A stretch of DNA of 64,000 nt from Hellea sp965224755 (GTDB taxonomy: Bacteria; Pseudomonadota; Alphaproteobacteria; Caulobacterales; Maricaulaceae), in contig OZ245061.1 in the NCBI GenBank assembly GCA_965224755.1, positions 2,480,001 through 2,544,000 on the forward strand, read 5' to 3'. Both the position numbers and the translations under genes were made by a program. The notes under the pieces are model-generated. The model was not told the DNA's origin. It did no database searches and was given only the letters and a program-made list of their open reading frames with translations. Shown here in pieces: positions 15,597-24,273 of the stretch. Within the stretch, counting starts at the first letter, position 1. Each line of letters starts with the position of its first letter.

Positions 15597-17606
15597 TTAT
15601 TCTAAATTGTCATCAAAAATAGAGTTCAGGAAGCTATCAACTTGCGAAATATAGGCTTCTATAGTATTGAGACTAGTGGCGTAATGGTCTCCCGGTATTT
15701 CAAAGTATTTTATGTTCGCTTTCGGGTTTTTATTTAATACAACCTCAGTAAATTTCTTGCTTTGGTCAAGAGGGATTCTTGTATCTCCTTTTGCGTGTGC
15801 TATAAAAAGCGGGGTATTAATATTATTAACTGCCAAAGAGGGTGAATTTCTTGTTAAATAGCTTCTATTTTCTTGCTCGCTAATATCTCCGAAAACCTTA
15901 CTTTCTTGATTATACCTGTATTCACGACCATTAACTATTTTATATGGCTTCTCCAAAAGCTCTATTAAGTTTGTTATCCCGTTCCGGGAAATAGCGGCCT
16001 TAAAAGGATGTTTTTCTAAAGTGGCCGTTGATAGAGAAAGGTAACCTCCGTAACTATTTCCCATAATTGCCATCCGTTTTCTGTCAATGAATTTTAACTT
16101 AGCGACATGTTCGGCAGCTTCTATTAGGTCAAGGCGGGGCCTTTCAAAGTTTTGCCAACCAGATTCTCTGAACTTTCTGCCATACCCAGTGGATCCCCGA
16201 TAATTTGGCACAACGACTGCATATCCTCGATCAACTAATGACTTGAAATAAAGATTACTCCAAGAAAAACTCTCCTTACTAGAAGGCCCGCCATGGGCAT
16301 AAACAATTGTCGGAAACGGACCTTTAATATTAGTAGGTAAGTAAATATACCCTCTTATTTGCGCCCCATCTGATGCCATGAAATTTAGCCCTTCTACCGT
16401 TGCCCATGGATTGAATTCATCACTCCAACATTGCGATAATATCACGGTTTCTTTACTTTGATTATCTAATAAAATGTATTCTATACCATGACGCATGCTT
16501 TCTCTTTGGACGATCTTTCGTACTCCAAGATTATCCATACTAACGATCTTAGAACGGTGAGCTACATTTAGGTTAATTTGATCAAACATACTTTTACCCT
16601 CAGGGTGTAGAAAGTAGTATTTAGGGAGAGTAGATTCAACTATTGCCCAATATGGTACAGATCCATTTCTGTTAAAACTAACAGATGAAATATCTGCATC
16701 CTTCGGTTCAAATATTTTTTCTTTTATTAATCTACCACCAATATCTTCTACTTTGAATAAAGCGGTAAAATTTGTTTCCGTATTCCCTTTGAAATAAAAA
16801 TACGAAACATAGTTTTTATTTTTAAGCTTCATTCTTAATATATTGTCCGAGTTTCGAAAGTTTTGTGAGGGAAATAACTCAACTGTATCAACCAATGGAT
16901 TGAATGAGATAATCGTTTCATTTTTAATGTCCTTCGAAGCAGTACCCTTAAGTGACTTTTCGACAGGGTATAGATAGGCTTGGAGCTCTATAAAGGGTTT
17001 TGTGTCGTTTTTTTTAAGTTGACGAAACGTTTTTTGTCCGAATACATTAGGCCGCCACCCTTGATAATTTAAGTCACGTTGTAATGAGAGTAATGTGTTT
17101 GCAGATGTTGAGTTTTGCCCATCTAAATATAAGCCGCTATCAATCTCATTGAAGGGAATCTCTTTTTCAACACCATTCTTTATATTCAGAGATAGAAACT
17201 CCGCAGGAAATTTTAAAGGTTTAAAGTATACATTCTTATTTAACCCCCAAGCAAAACCAACTTCGTATTTATAGCTATTGGTTTCGAATATTAATTTTGG
17301 TGAATTTGTTACATCTAGATTTTGGTTAAGTTCAAATATCTGGAATTTTTTTCGCCCATTATAAGACGCGCCATCCGTTACATAACGGCCCTGCTCATTC
17401 GTTTCATGACCTAAATAATTCAACAAATAATTTCCATTTGGTGAAATGGAATATCGGGGAGTGGCGTCTAACAAATATGAAGAGCATTGTTTAACGGTTT
17501 CATTCTTTATGGGTAGGCTATCTTTAACTGGAAGGCCCACATTTCTAACACATGAAATGTTCGTGAATAATATTATTATCAATATTATAAGGGCTAAGCA
17601 TCGCAT
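15597..17606 (-). CDS. S9-family (prolyl oligopeptidase-like) peptidase lipoprotein, copy 1; partner of tip E
   Basis: 669 residues. Lipoprotein signal with Cys19 (LFTNISC), so probably periplasm-facing and membrane anchored. The N-terminal half is a beta-propeller-like region. The C-terminal alpha/beta hydrolase has the oxyanion HGGPSS, nucleophile Ser518 in GNSYGGY, Asp608 in AKGDTRIP and His641 in GDHYATS, so the triad is intact. The gene starts 45 bases after tip E and is AT-rich compared with the Rhs core. The protein is identical to the copy at 22219. Sitting in the slot where immunity genes sit, it may inactivate or process the tip; this is inference. Confidence 0.85.
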   Translation of the reverse strand: MRCLALIILIIILFTNISCVRNVGLPVKDSLPIKNETVKQCSSYLLDATPRYSISPNGNYLLNYLGHETNEQGRYVTDGASYNGRKKFQIFELNQNLDVTNSPKLIFETNSYKYEVGFAWGLNKNVYFKPLKFPAEFLSLNIKNGVEKEIPFNEIDSGLYLDGQNSTSANTLLSLQRDLNYQGWRPNVFGQKTFRQLKKNDTKPFIELQAYLYPVEKSLKGTASKDIKNETIISFNPLVDTVELFPSQNFRNSDNILRMKLKNKNYVSYFYFKGNTETNFTALFKVEDIGGRLIKEKIFEPKDADISSVSFNRNGSVPYWAIVESTLPKYYFLHPEGKSMFDQINLNVAHRSKIVSMDNLGVRKIVQRESMRHGIEYILLDNQSKETVILSQCWSDEFNPWATVEGLNFMASDGAQIRGYIYLPTNIKGPFPTIVYAHGGPSSKESFSWSNLYFKSLVDRGYAVVVPNYRGSTGYGRKFRESGWQNFERPRLDLIEAAEHVAKLKFIDRKRMAIMGNSYGGYLSLSTATLEKHPFKAAISRNGITNLIELLEKPYKIVNGREYRYNQESKVFGDISEQENRSYLTRNSPSLAVNNINTPLFIAHAKGDTRIPLDQSKKFTEVVLNKNPKANIKYFEIPGDHYATSLNTIEAYISQVDSFLNSIFDDNLE

Positions 17607-17651
17607 ACCGTGATATATACATAACTTTCATCATTACCTAGTAATTTTTTA

Positions 17652-19349
17652 CTAAGACATTAGTGTGCAGGAAACCGTTATTGCGAACCTATGATTTTGT
17701 TCGGGCGTTGTACGACGGCTAAACAGAGACACTCTTCGCCCCCCAATACGAAGATCAATATGGCCACCCTCTAAATGATCAGGAATCCCATTGCCAGACC
17801 TATCTGGCCCATCATAAAAAGGAATATTATCAATTACTCCGTCTGGGTTTATACCGTTACCATTTCTATCGAAAGCATATTGGCGCGACCTACCGACACT
17901 AGGTCCAATTAGATTCACACCACCAAAACGGACATTCCCATCTTGCACTAACGGCGCATCATTAAAATCGTCTGGATCCTTAAAAGGGTTGTCAGTCCTA
18001 CACTGCTCTTCTTTAGTTTCATTATCACCCTCACTGTCCTCTTCTCCATCCCCCGCATCGGCCACTTGTATAACCCCCGGCCCACTACCGCCCAGCAGAC
18101 CCGTGCCGCCGGGGCCATAGCTTATAGGTGACCACGAGCCCAATGTTGGCCTATAACTTGTCCAGCCGCCCCCGCCCCCGCCTGTCCTCTGGCCGCAAGC
18201 ATCTGCGCCTGATCCCGGCGGACAGTCTATAGGCCTTACCCGCCTGATGCGCGACAGCCCACTCGGGTCGCGCGAGTTCACCGCGTCGCCCCCGACATAA
18301 GCATACATGTTCAGGCCATCCCCGTATCCTATCGGATCCGCCTGTAGGAACCTTCCTAGCTGCGGATCATAGGCCCTTGCCTTGTAGTGATAGAGCTCCG
18401 CTTCGGCGAGCCACATCTGGCCTGTGTAGCCGAACCTGCCGACATTGGCGGCGTCCGGGACGCCTTCGGGGCTGTAGCTGTTTTTGTCGGTCACCGTGCC
18501 TGCGCTGTCGGTATAGCCGATGATGGAGCCTTGGTGATCGGCCATCATGTAGAATTTCGAAGCTGTTCCGGAACCCTCATAAACAGCGATAGGTTCGTCG
18601 CTGCCCGGGCCGTGGACGTAGCGGCGCAGGAGGGTGTTGCTGCTATCATATTCCGCGATGAGGGCGGAGCCGGCATAGGCAAACTGCACGATGCCGTTGG
18701 CGCTGTTCTCTTCGGCCAATCTGCCCTTGGCGTCGTAATCGAGCGCTACGCTAATCCCCGTGCCGGAGACGGATGTTAAATTGTTAAAGATATCATAATC
18801 ATAGGACTTCCCGCTATGGGCTGTCAAATTGCCGCGCGCGTCATAGCTCACCGGGCCGGAATACATATCAATGGCTTGGTTAAGGCCGTTAATCATGAAG
18901 CTGCTCGCCTCCAATGTGCTGATGTCCCAATCATAGCTGGTATTGCTCCGCGTCTTGCTCGTCATCTGCCCGGCGGGGTTAAACTCAAAGGACAGGTTGA
19001 GATCATCCGCTGTCCCGGCCGCGTCGTGATTAAGGCTCGCGGTTAATCCGTCCTGCGCGTAGGTCGTGATATGGCCATTGCCGCGGATCAAATGCGTGCG
19101 CGCGCCTTTATCATTATAGAGGATCTGCGCCAGCACGCCCGCGCCCGACGTCGCCCCGTTCTCGCGGATTTTCTTGACCCGGCCCAGAATATCGTAGTCA
19201 TAATTGACGAACAATCCGGTTCCCGGATAGGTGATATGGCTATTGCGCCCCGCCGCGTTCCAGCCGTAACTGACCGTGCCAAAGGCATTGCTCTCGGTGG
19301 TCAGCCGCGAGAGGGCGTCGTAAGTGTTGGTGTCAAAAAATGATCTCAA
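17652..19349 (-). CDS. Orphan Rhs cassette E (same tip as C)
   Basis: 565 residues. Core homology starts at TNTYDALSRL (about 19332), where it is fused to unrelated sequence; the Met at 19349 lies just outside the core. After DPSG the ~205-residue tip has SRIRRVRPIDC, a Gly-rich linker, an acidic stretch (GDGEEDSEGDNETKEEQ), and two calcium-loop-like segments (DRNGNGINPDGVID and DRSGNGIPDHLEG). It ends FAITVSCTLMS. The tip is identical to that of cassette C. The cassette is followed by its S9 partner. Confidence 0.8.
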   Translation of the reverse strand: MRSFFDTNTYDALSRLTTESNAFGTVSYGWNAAGRNSHITYPGTGLFVNYDYDILGRVKKIRENGATSGAGVLAQILYNDKGARTHLIRGNGHITTYAQDGLTASLNHDAAGTADDLNLSFEFNPAGQMTSKTRSNTSYDWDISTLEASSFMINGLNQAIDMYSGPVSYDARGNLTAHSGKSYDYDIFNNLTSVSGTGISVALDYDAKGRLAEENSANGIVQFAYAGSALIAEYDSSNTLLRRYVHGPGSDEPIAVYEGSGTASKFYMMADHQGSIIGYTDSAGTVTDKNSYSPEGVPDAANVGRFGYTGQMWLAEAELYHYKARAYDPQLGRFLQADPIGYGDGLNMYAYVGGDAVNSRDPSGLSRIRRVRPIDCPPGSGADACGQRTGGGGGGWTSYRPTLGSWSPISYGPGGTGLLGGSGPGVIQVADAGDGEEDSEGDNETKEEQCRTDNPFKDPDDFNDAPLVQDGNVRFGGVNLIGPSVGRSRQYAFDRNGNGINPDGVIDNIPFYDGPDRSGNGIPDHLEGGHIDLRIGGRRVSLFSRRTTPEQNHRFAITVSCTLMS

Positions 19350-19645
19350 GTCAGAAAAATAAATCCAAAACTAACAATTGTCACTATCAGAATTAGCTTC
19401 GCAAAGCTTAAACTAAAAACATAAGTCAAGGTAGGCTTGGATGAATAAATCAACTTTTTCTCGATCACCCCGAGCCCAAAAATTCCAAATATAATAGATG
19501 ATATTAATGCAGGTAGCTTTACTGTATCAGGTAACAAACCAAACATAGCTGAGATTAAAATAGCAAAGAGTGAAATCAAACAAATAAAAATTGAAAATAC
19601 TTCTATATACGATGGTTTTTTGTAAGAAGGCATTTTATCCCGCAT
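19346..19645 (-). CDS. Small membrane protein, second candidate partner of tip D
   Basis: 99 residues with three predicted membrane helices (about residues 13-35, 42-62 and 72-97). The gene overlaps the previous small membrane protein gene by 11 bases and is AT-rich. Its 3' end runs to the junction with cassette E. Not recognised; an immunity role is inferred from position. Confidence 0.6.
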   Translation of the reverse strand: MRDKMPSYKKPSYIEVFSIFICLISLFAILISAMFGLLPDTVKLPALISSIIFGIFGLGVIEKKLIYSSKPTLTYVFSLSFAKLILIVTIVSFGFIFLT

Positions 19646-19931
19646 TCGCTAACAACATGAGTGGAATGAGGCGAAACCCAACGAAGAATATATCCTGCTT
19701 GCCAAATATGTTCAAATGATGAAAAGACTGTCTAAGCAAAATAACAATGAGCAAATGAAGCACATAGGTACATATGGATCCAAGAAACAAAAAATTAGTC
19801 GATTTTTCGTTTTGAAAGTGACCACTAATTCCACTCCACAAATTCAGCCAAAGCAATATAAGAAGGCAGTCAATTGCAATTAATAATAGATATATAAAAA
19901 ATTTAAAATTTTTATTTACCTGCCTTGGCAT
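19635..19931 (-). CDS. Small membrane protein, candidate partner of tip D
   Basis: 98 residues, hydrophobic, about three membrane helices (FFIYLLLIAIDCLLILLWL, FLGSICTYVLHLLIVILL and a C-terminal one). The ATG at 19931 lies within the last codons of tip D (16-base overlap), which implies translational coupling. Membrane immunity proteins usually protect against membrane-acting or periplasmic toxins; that link is inference. Confidence 0.65.
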   Translation of the reverse strand: MPRQVNKNFKFFIYLLLIAIDCLLILLWLNLWSGISGHFQNEKSTNFLFLGSICTYVLHLLIVILLRQSFHHLNIFGKQDIFFVGFRLIPLMLLANAG

Positions 19932-22201
19932 GAGAAAAAATTACCTTTATGTGATTTATTGAAGTCCAATGCTAATCCTACGCCAATTTCTAAATTCCCA
20001 TAATAAAATTTATCCCCTCCAGAACGTATTATGCCGCCGGATGCACCAACTGCTCTAAACAGCCCCCTAGCTCCACCAAATGAGACTGACTGAGGGTCTG
20101 TGAATGCAGCTATACTGGCATTGGTTACTCCTGTTCCAACACTGCCGTAAGAGCCTACTCCAAATGAGTTAAATAACGCTCTAGATGACATTCCGGGCGA
20201 TGCTGGGCCTCTGCCAATGCCAGCCATGCTCACTATGCCTATTGCTGAGCCTTCAAGTGACTCAGCATAAACTAATGTTCCTGTATATTGCAAGACTGTT
20301 ATTCTAGCGCCAACACTGGCTGTAAGCAATTGGGTGCCGCCAAAATATTGAATCGGGCTAACTGAGCCAAACGGAGTTTTAAACGCAGAATTATTTACTG
20401 CTGCCAAGATACCTCTTGCCACGCCGCATGCTACCTTAATGGCGATGTCACCATAATCTATATCTAAGTCTATTGAAATACCAGACGCATCACCGAAACC
20501 TCCGAAATCGGTGGGTGACCATGTCGGGGTATAGATTGGGTAACTTGGACGGCTACGGCGCCTGCGCGTGCCCGTCACAATGATTTCATCCTCCGTCCCG
20601 CTAGGATCAACCCTATTCACCGCGTCGCCCCCGACATAAGCATACATGTTCAGGCCATCCCCGTATCCTATCGGATCCGCCTGTAGGAACCTTCCTAGCT
20701 GCGGATCATAGGCCCTTGCCTTGTAGTGATAGAGCTCGGCTTCGGCGAGCCACATTTGGCCTGTGTAGCCGAACCTGCCGACATTGGCGGCGTCCGGGAC
20801 GCCTTCGGGGCTGTAGCTGTTTTTGTCGGTGACCGTGCCTGCGCTGTCGGTATAGCCGATGATGGAGCCTTGGTGATCGGCCATCATGTAGAATTTCGAA
20901 GCTGTGCCGGAACCCTCATAAACAGCGATAGGTTCGTCGCTGCCCGGGCCGTGGACGTAGCGGCGCAGGAGGGTGTTGCTGCTATCATATTCCGCGATGA
21001 GGGCGGAGCCGGCATAGGCAAACTGCACGATGCCGTTGGCGCTGTTCTCTTCGGCCAATCTGCCCTTGGCGTCGTAATCGAGCGCTACGCTAATCCCCGT
21101 GCCGGAGACGGATGTTAAATTGTTAAAGATATCATAATCATAGGACTTCCCGCTATGGGCTGTCAAATTGCCGCGCGCGTCATAGCTCACCGGGCCGGAA
21201 TACATATCAATGGCTTGGTTAAGGCCGTTAATCATGAAGCTGCTCGCCTCCAATGTGCTGATGTCCCAATCATAGCTGGTATTGCTCCGCGTCTTGCTCG
21301 TCATCTGCCCGGCGGGGTTAAACTCAAAGGACAGGTTGAGATCATCCGCTGTCCCGGCCGCGTCGTGATTAAGGCTCGCGGTTAATCCGTCCTGCGCGTA
21401 GGTCGTGATATGGCCATTGCCGCGGATCAAATGCGTGCGCGCGCCTTTATCATTATAGAGTATCTGCGCCAGCACGCCTGCGCCCGACGTCGCCCCGTTC
21501 TCGCGGATTTTCTTGACCCGGCCCAAAATATCGTAGTCATAATTGACGAACAATCCGGTTCCCGGATAGGTGATATGGCTATTGCGCCCCGCCGCGTTCC
21601 AGCCGTAACTGACCGTGCCAAAGGCATTGCTCTCGGTGGTCAGCCGCGAGAGGGCGTCGTAAGTGTTGGTCAGGGTCGTCCCGTTCTTGGTCGTGGACAG
21701 AATACGGCCAAAGAGATCATAAGTATAGGAACTGTCATCGGCCGTGCCCGGCGCATTAGCATGGGTAATCCGGCCGAGATCATCATAAGTAAAATAGACC
21801 AATGTGCCGTCCCTCATCCGGCGGCGGTAAACCCGCCCGTAACTATCGCGGTAGCTGCGCTGATAATTCCCGGTATCATAAGACCCGACTGAGGTTTTAT
21901 GCGGAAAATAGGTGATATAATGGCGGTTAAAGCCGTCAAAGCGGTATTCCGTGCGGTTGCCCTTACCGTCTTTGATATGGCGCAGATTACCATTGGGATA
22001 ATAATAGCGGCTCTCCGAGCTTTGTTCGGAGGTGCCGTAAGCTGTGTAAGTTTTTGTCACCTGATCCGTATGGTTACGCTGTGAGTGGGCGGCACGCCCG
22101 CGAGGAAGTCCCCTTGGGGGATACAGATATTTTGTAATCCAGTCAGCGGGGGAGTCCAATGTGCAGGCATTGGGCATAGAGATAAGGTCGTTTTTGTTCA
22201 T
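19916..22201 (-). CDS. Orphan Rhs cassette D
   Basis: 761 residues, beginning MNKNDLISMP 17 bases after the second S9 gene, exactly as cassette F. The core carries the 45-base element. After DPSG the tip begins TEDEIIVTGTRRRRSRPS, a TonB-box-like motif, then DFGGFGDASGISIDLDIDYGDIAIK and a Gly/Ser-rich beta-strand-like region ending NFFSCQGR. The ~215-residue tip is homologous over its whole length to the tip of the full-length gene A. No signal peptide and no clear ribosome-binding site. Confidence 0.8.
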   Translation of the reverse strand: MNKNDLISMPNACTLDSPADWITKYLYPPRGLPRGRAAHSQRNHTDQVTKTYTAYGTSEQSSESRYYYPNGNLRHIKDGKGNRTEYRFDGFNRHYITYFPHKTSVGSYDTGNYQRSYRDSYGRVYRRRMRDGTLVYFTYDDLGRITHANAPGTADDSSYTYDLFGRILSTTKNGTTLTNTYDALSRLTTESNAFGTVSYGWNAAGRNSHITYPGTGLFVNYDYDILGRVKKIRENGATSGAGVLAQILYNDKGARTHLIRGNGHITTYAQDGLTASLNHDAAGTADDLNLSFEFNPAGQMTSKTRSNTSYDWDISTLEASSFMINGLNQAIDMYSGPVSYDARGNLTAHSGKSYDYDIFNNLTSVSGTGISVALDYDAKGRLAEENSANGIVQFAYAGSALIAEYDSSNTLLRRYVHGPGSDEPIAVYEGSGTASKFYMMADHQGSIIGYTDSAGTVTDKNSYSPEGVPDAANVGRFGYTGQMWLAEAELYHYKARAYDPQLGRFLQADPIGYGDGLNMYAYVGGDAVNRVDPSGTEDEIIVTGTRRRRSRPSYPIYTPTWSPTDFGGFGDASGISIDLDIDYGDIAIKVACGVARGILAAVNNSAFKTPFGSVSPIQYFGGTQLLTASVGARITVLQYTGTLVYAESLEGSAIGIVSMAGIGRGPASPGMSSRALFNSFGVGSYGSVGTGVTNASIAAFTDPQSVSFGGARGLFRAVGASGGIIRSGGDKFYYGNLEIGVGLALDFNKSHKGNFFSCQGR
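22076..22124. repeat. 45-base palindromic mini-element, copy 3 (in frame)
   Basis: Identical to the insertion at 15454 and carried by the 4.3-kb duplication, so not an independent insertion event. Confidence 0.8.
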
Positions 22202-22218
22202 CTTGTGGACAACCTGAT

Positions 22219-24228
22219 TTATTCTAAATTGTCATCAAAAATAGAGTTCAGGAAGCTATCAACTTGCGAAATATAGGCTTCTATAGTATTGAGACTAGTG
22301 GCGTAATGGTCTCCCGGTATTTCAAAGTATTTTATGTTCGCTTTCGGGTTTTTATTTAATACAACCTCAGTAAATTTCTTGCTTTGGTCAAGAGGGATTC
22401 TTGTATCTCCTTTTGCGTGTGCTATAAAAAGCGGGGTATTAATATTATTAACTGCCAAAGAGGGTGAATTTCTTGTTAAATAGCTTCTATTTTCTTGCTC
22501 GCTAATATCTCCGAAAACCTTACTTTCTTGATTATACCTGTATTCACGACCATTAACTATTTTATATGGCTTCTCCAAAAGCTCTATTAAGTTTGTTATC
22601 CCGTTCCGGGAAATAGCGGCCTTAAAAGGATGTTTTTCTAAAGTGGCCGTTGATAGAGAAAGGTAACCTCCGTAACTATTTCCCATAATTGCCATCCGTT
22701 TTCTGTCAATGAATTTTAACTTAGCGACATGTTCGGCAGCTTCTATTAGGTCAAGGCGGGGCCTTTCAAAGTTTTGCCAACCAGATTCTCTGAACTTTCT
22801 GCCATACCCAGTGGATCCCCGATAATTTGGCACAACGACTGCATATCCTCGATCAACTAATGACTTGAAATAAAGATTACTCCAAGAAAAACTCTCCTTA
22901 CTAGAAGGCCCGCCATGGGCATAAACAATTGTCGGAAACGGACCTTTAATATTAGTAGGTAAGTAAATATACCCTCTTATTTGCGCCCCATCTGATGCCA
23001 TGAAATTTAGCCCTTCTACCGTTGCCCATGGATTGAATTCATCACTCCAACATTGCGATAATATCACGGTTTCTTTACTTTGATTATCTAATAAAATGTA
23101 TTCTATACCATGACGCATGCTTTCTCTTTGGACGATCTTTCGTACTCCAAGATTATCCATACTAACGATCTTAGAACGGTGAGCTACATTTAGGTTAATT
23201 TGATCAAACATACTTTTACCCTCAGGGTGTAGAAAGTAGTATTTAGGGAGAGTAGATTCAACTATTGCCCAATATGGTACAGATCCATTTCTGTTAAAAC
23301 TAACAGATGAAATATCTGCATCCTTCGGTTCAAATATTTTTTCTTTTATTAATCTACCACCAATATCTTCTACTTTGAATAAAGCGGTAAAATTTGTTTC
23401 CGTATTCCCTTTGAAATAAAAATACGAAACATAGTTTTTATTTTTAAGCTTCATTCTTAATATATTGTCCGAGTTTCGAAAGTTTTGTGAGGGAAATAAC
23501 TCAACTGTATCAACCAATGGATTGAATGAGATAATCGTTTCATTTTTAATGTCCTTCGAAGCAGTACCCTTAAGTGACTTTTCGACAGGGTATAGATAGG
23601 CTTGGAGCTCTATAAAGGGTTTTGTGTCGTTTTTTTTAAGTTGACGAAACGTTTTTTGTCCGAATACATTAGGCCGCCACCCTTGATAATTTAAGTCACG
23701 TTGTAATGAGAGTAATGTGTTTGCAGATGTTGAGTTTTGCCCATCTAAATATAAGCCGCTATCAATCTCATTGAAGGGAATCTCTTTTTCAACACCATTC
23801 TTTATATTCAGAGATAGAAACTCCGCAGGAAATTTTAAAGGTTTAAAGTATACATTCTTATTTAACCCCCAAGCAAAACCAACTTCGTATTTATAGCTAT
23901 TGGTTTCGAATATTAATTTTGGTGAATTTGTTACATCTAGATTTTGGTTAAGTTCAAATATCTGGAATTTTTTTCGCCCATTATAAGACGCGCCATCCGT
24001 TACATAACGGCCCTGCTCATTCGTTTCATGACCTAAATAATTCAACAAATAATTTCCATTTGGTGAAATGGAATATCGGGGAGTGGCGTCTAACAAATAT
24101 GAAGAGCATTGTTTAACGGTTTCATTCTTTATGGGTAGGCTATCTTTAACTGGAAGGCCCACATTTCTAACACATGAAATGTTCGTGAATAATATTATTA
24201 TCAATATTATAAGGGCTAAGCATCGCAT
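22219..24228 (-). CDS. S9-family peptidase lipoprotein, copy 2; partner of tip C
   Basis: 669 residues, identical in translation to the copy at 15597, with lipobox Cys19 and intact Ser518/Asp608/His641. It follows tip C by 45 bases. The same tip-peptidase pair kept together in both copies supports a functional pairing, although both copies come from one duplication. Confidence 0.85.
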   Translation of the reverse strand: MRCLALIILIIILFTNISCVRNVGLPVKDSLPIKNETVKQCSSYLLDATPRYSISPNGNYLLNYLGHETNEQGRYVTDGASYNGRKKFQIFELNQNLDVTNSPKLIFETNSYKYEVGFAWGLNKNVYFKPLKFPAEFLSLNIKNGVEKEIPFNEIDSGLYLDGQNSTSANTLLSLQRDLNYQGWRPNVFGQKTFRQLKKNDTKPFIELQAYLYPVEKSLKGTASKDIKNETIISFNPLVDTVELFPSQNFRNSDNILRMKLKNKNYVSYFYFKGNTETNFTALFKVEDIGGRLIKEKIFEPKDADISSVSFNRNGSVPYWAIVESTLPKYYFLHPEGKSMFDQINLNVAHRSKIVSMDNLGVRKIVQRESMRHGIEYILLDNQSKETVILSQCWSDEFNPWATVEGLNFMASDGAQIRGYIYLPTNIKGPFPTIVYAHGGPSSKESFSWSNLYFKSLVDRGYAVVVPNYRGSTGYGRKFRESGWQNFERPRLDLIEAAEHVAKLKFIDRKRMAIMGNSYGGYLSLSTATLEKHPFKAAISRNGITNLIELLEKPYKIVNGREYRYNQESKVFGDISEQENRSYLTRNSPSLAVNNINTPLFIAHAKGDTRIPLDQSKKFTEVVLNKNPKANIKYFEIPGDHYATSLNTIEAYISQVDSFLNSIFDDNLE

Positions 24229-24273
24229 ACCGTGATATATACATAACTTTCATCATTACCTAGTAATTTTTTA

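Larger units (their letters stand above)
14349..18655. repeat. 4.3-kb direct repeat, copy 1
   Basis: This stretch (core of cassette F, S9 peptidase gene, tip and part of core of cassette E) recurs at 20971-25277 with a constant offset of 6622 bases. The S9 proteins and the C/E tips are identical in translation. Similarity stops abruptly inside core sequence at both ends, as expected of recombination between cores. Confidence 0.85.
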
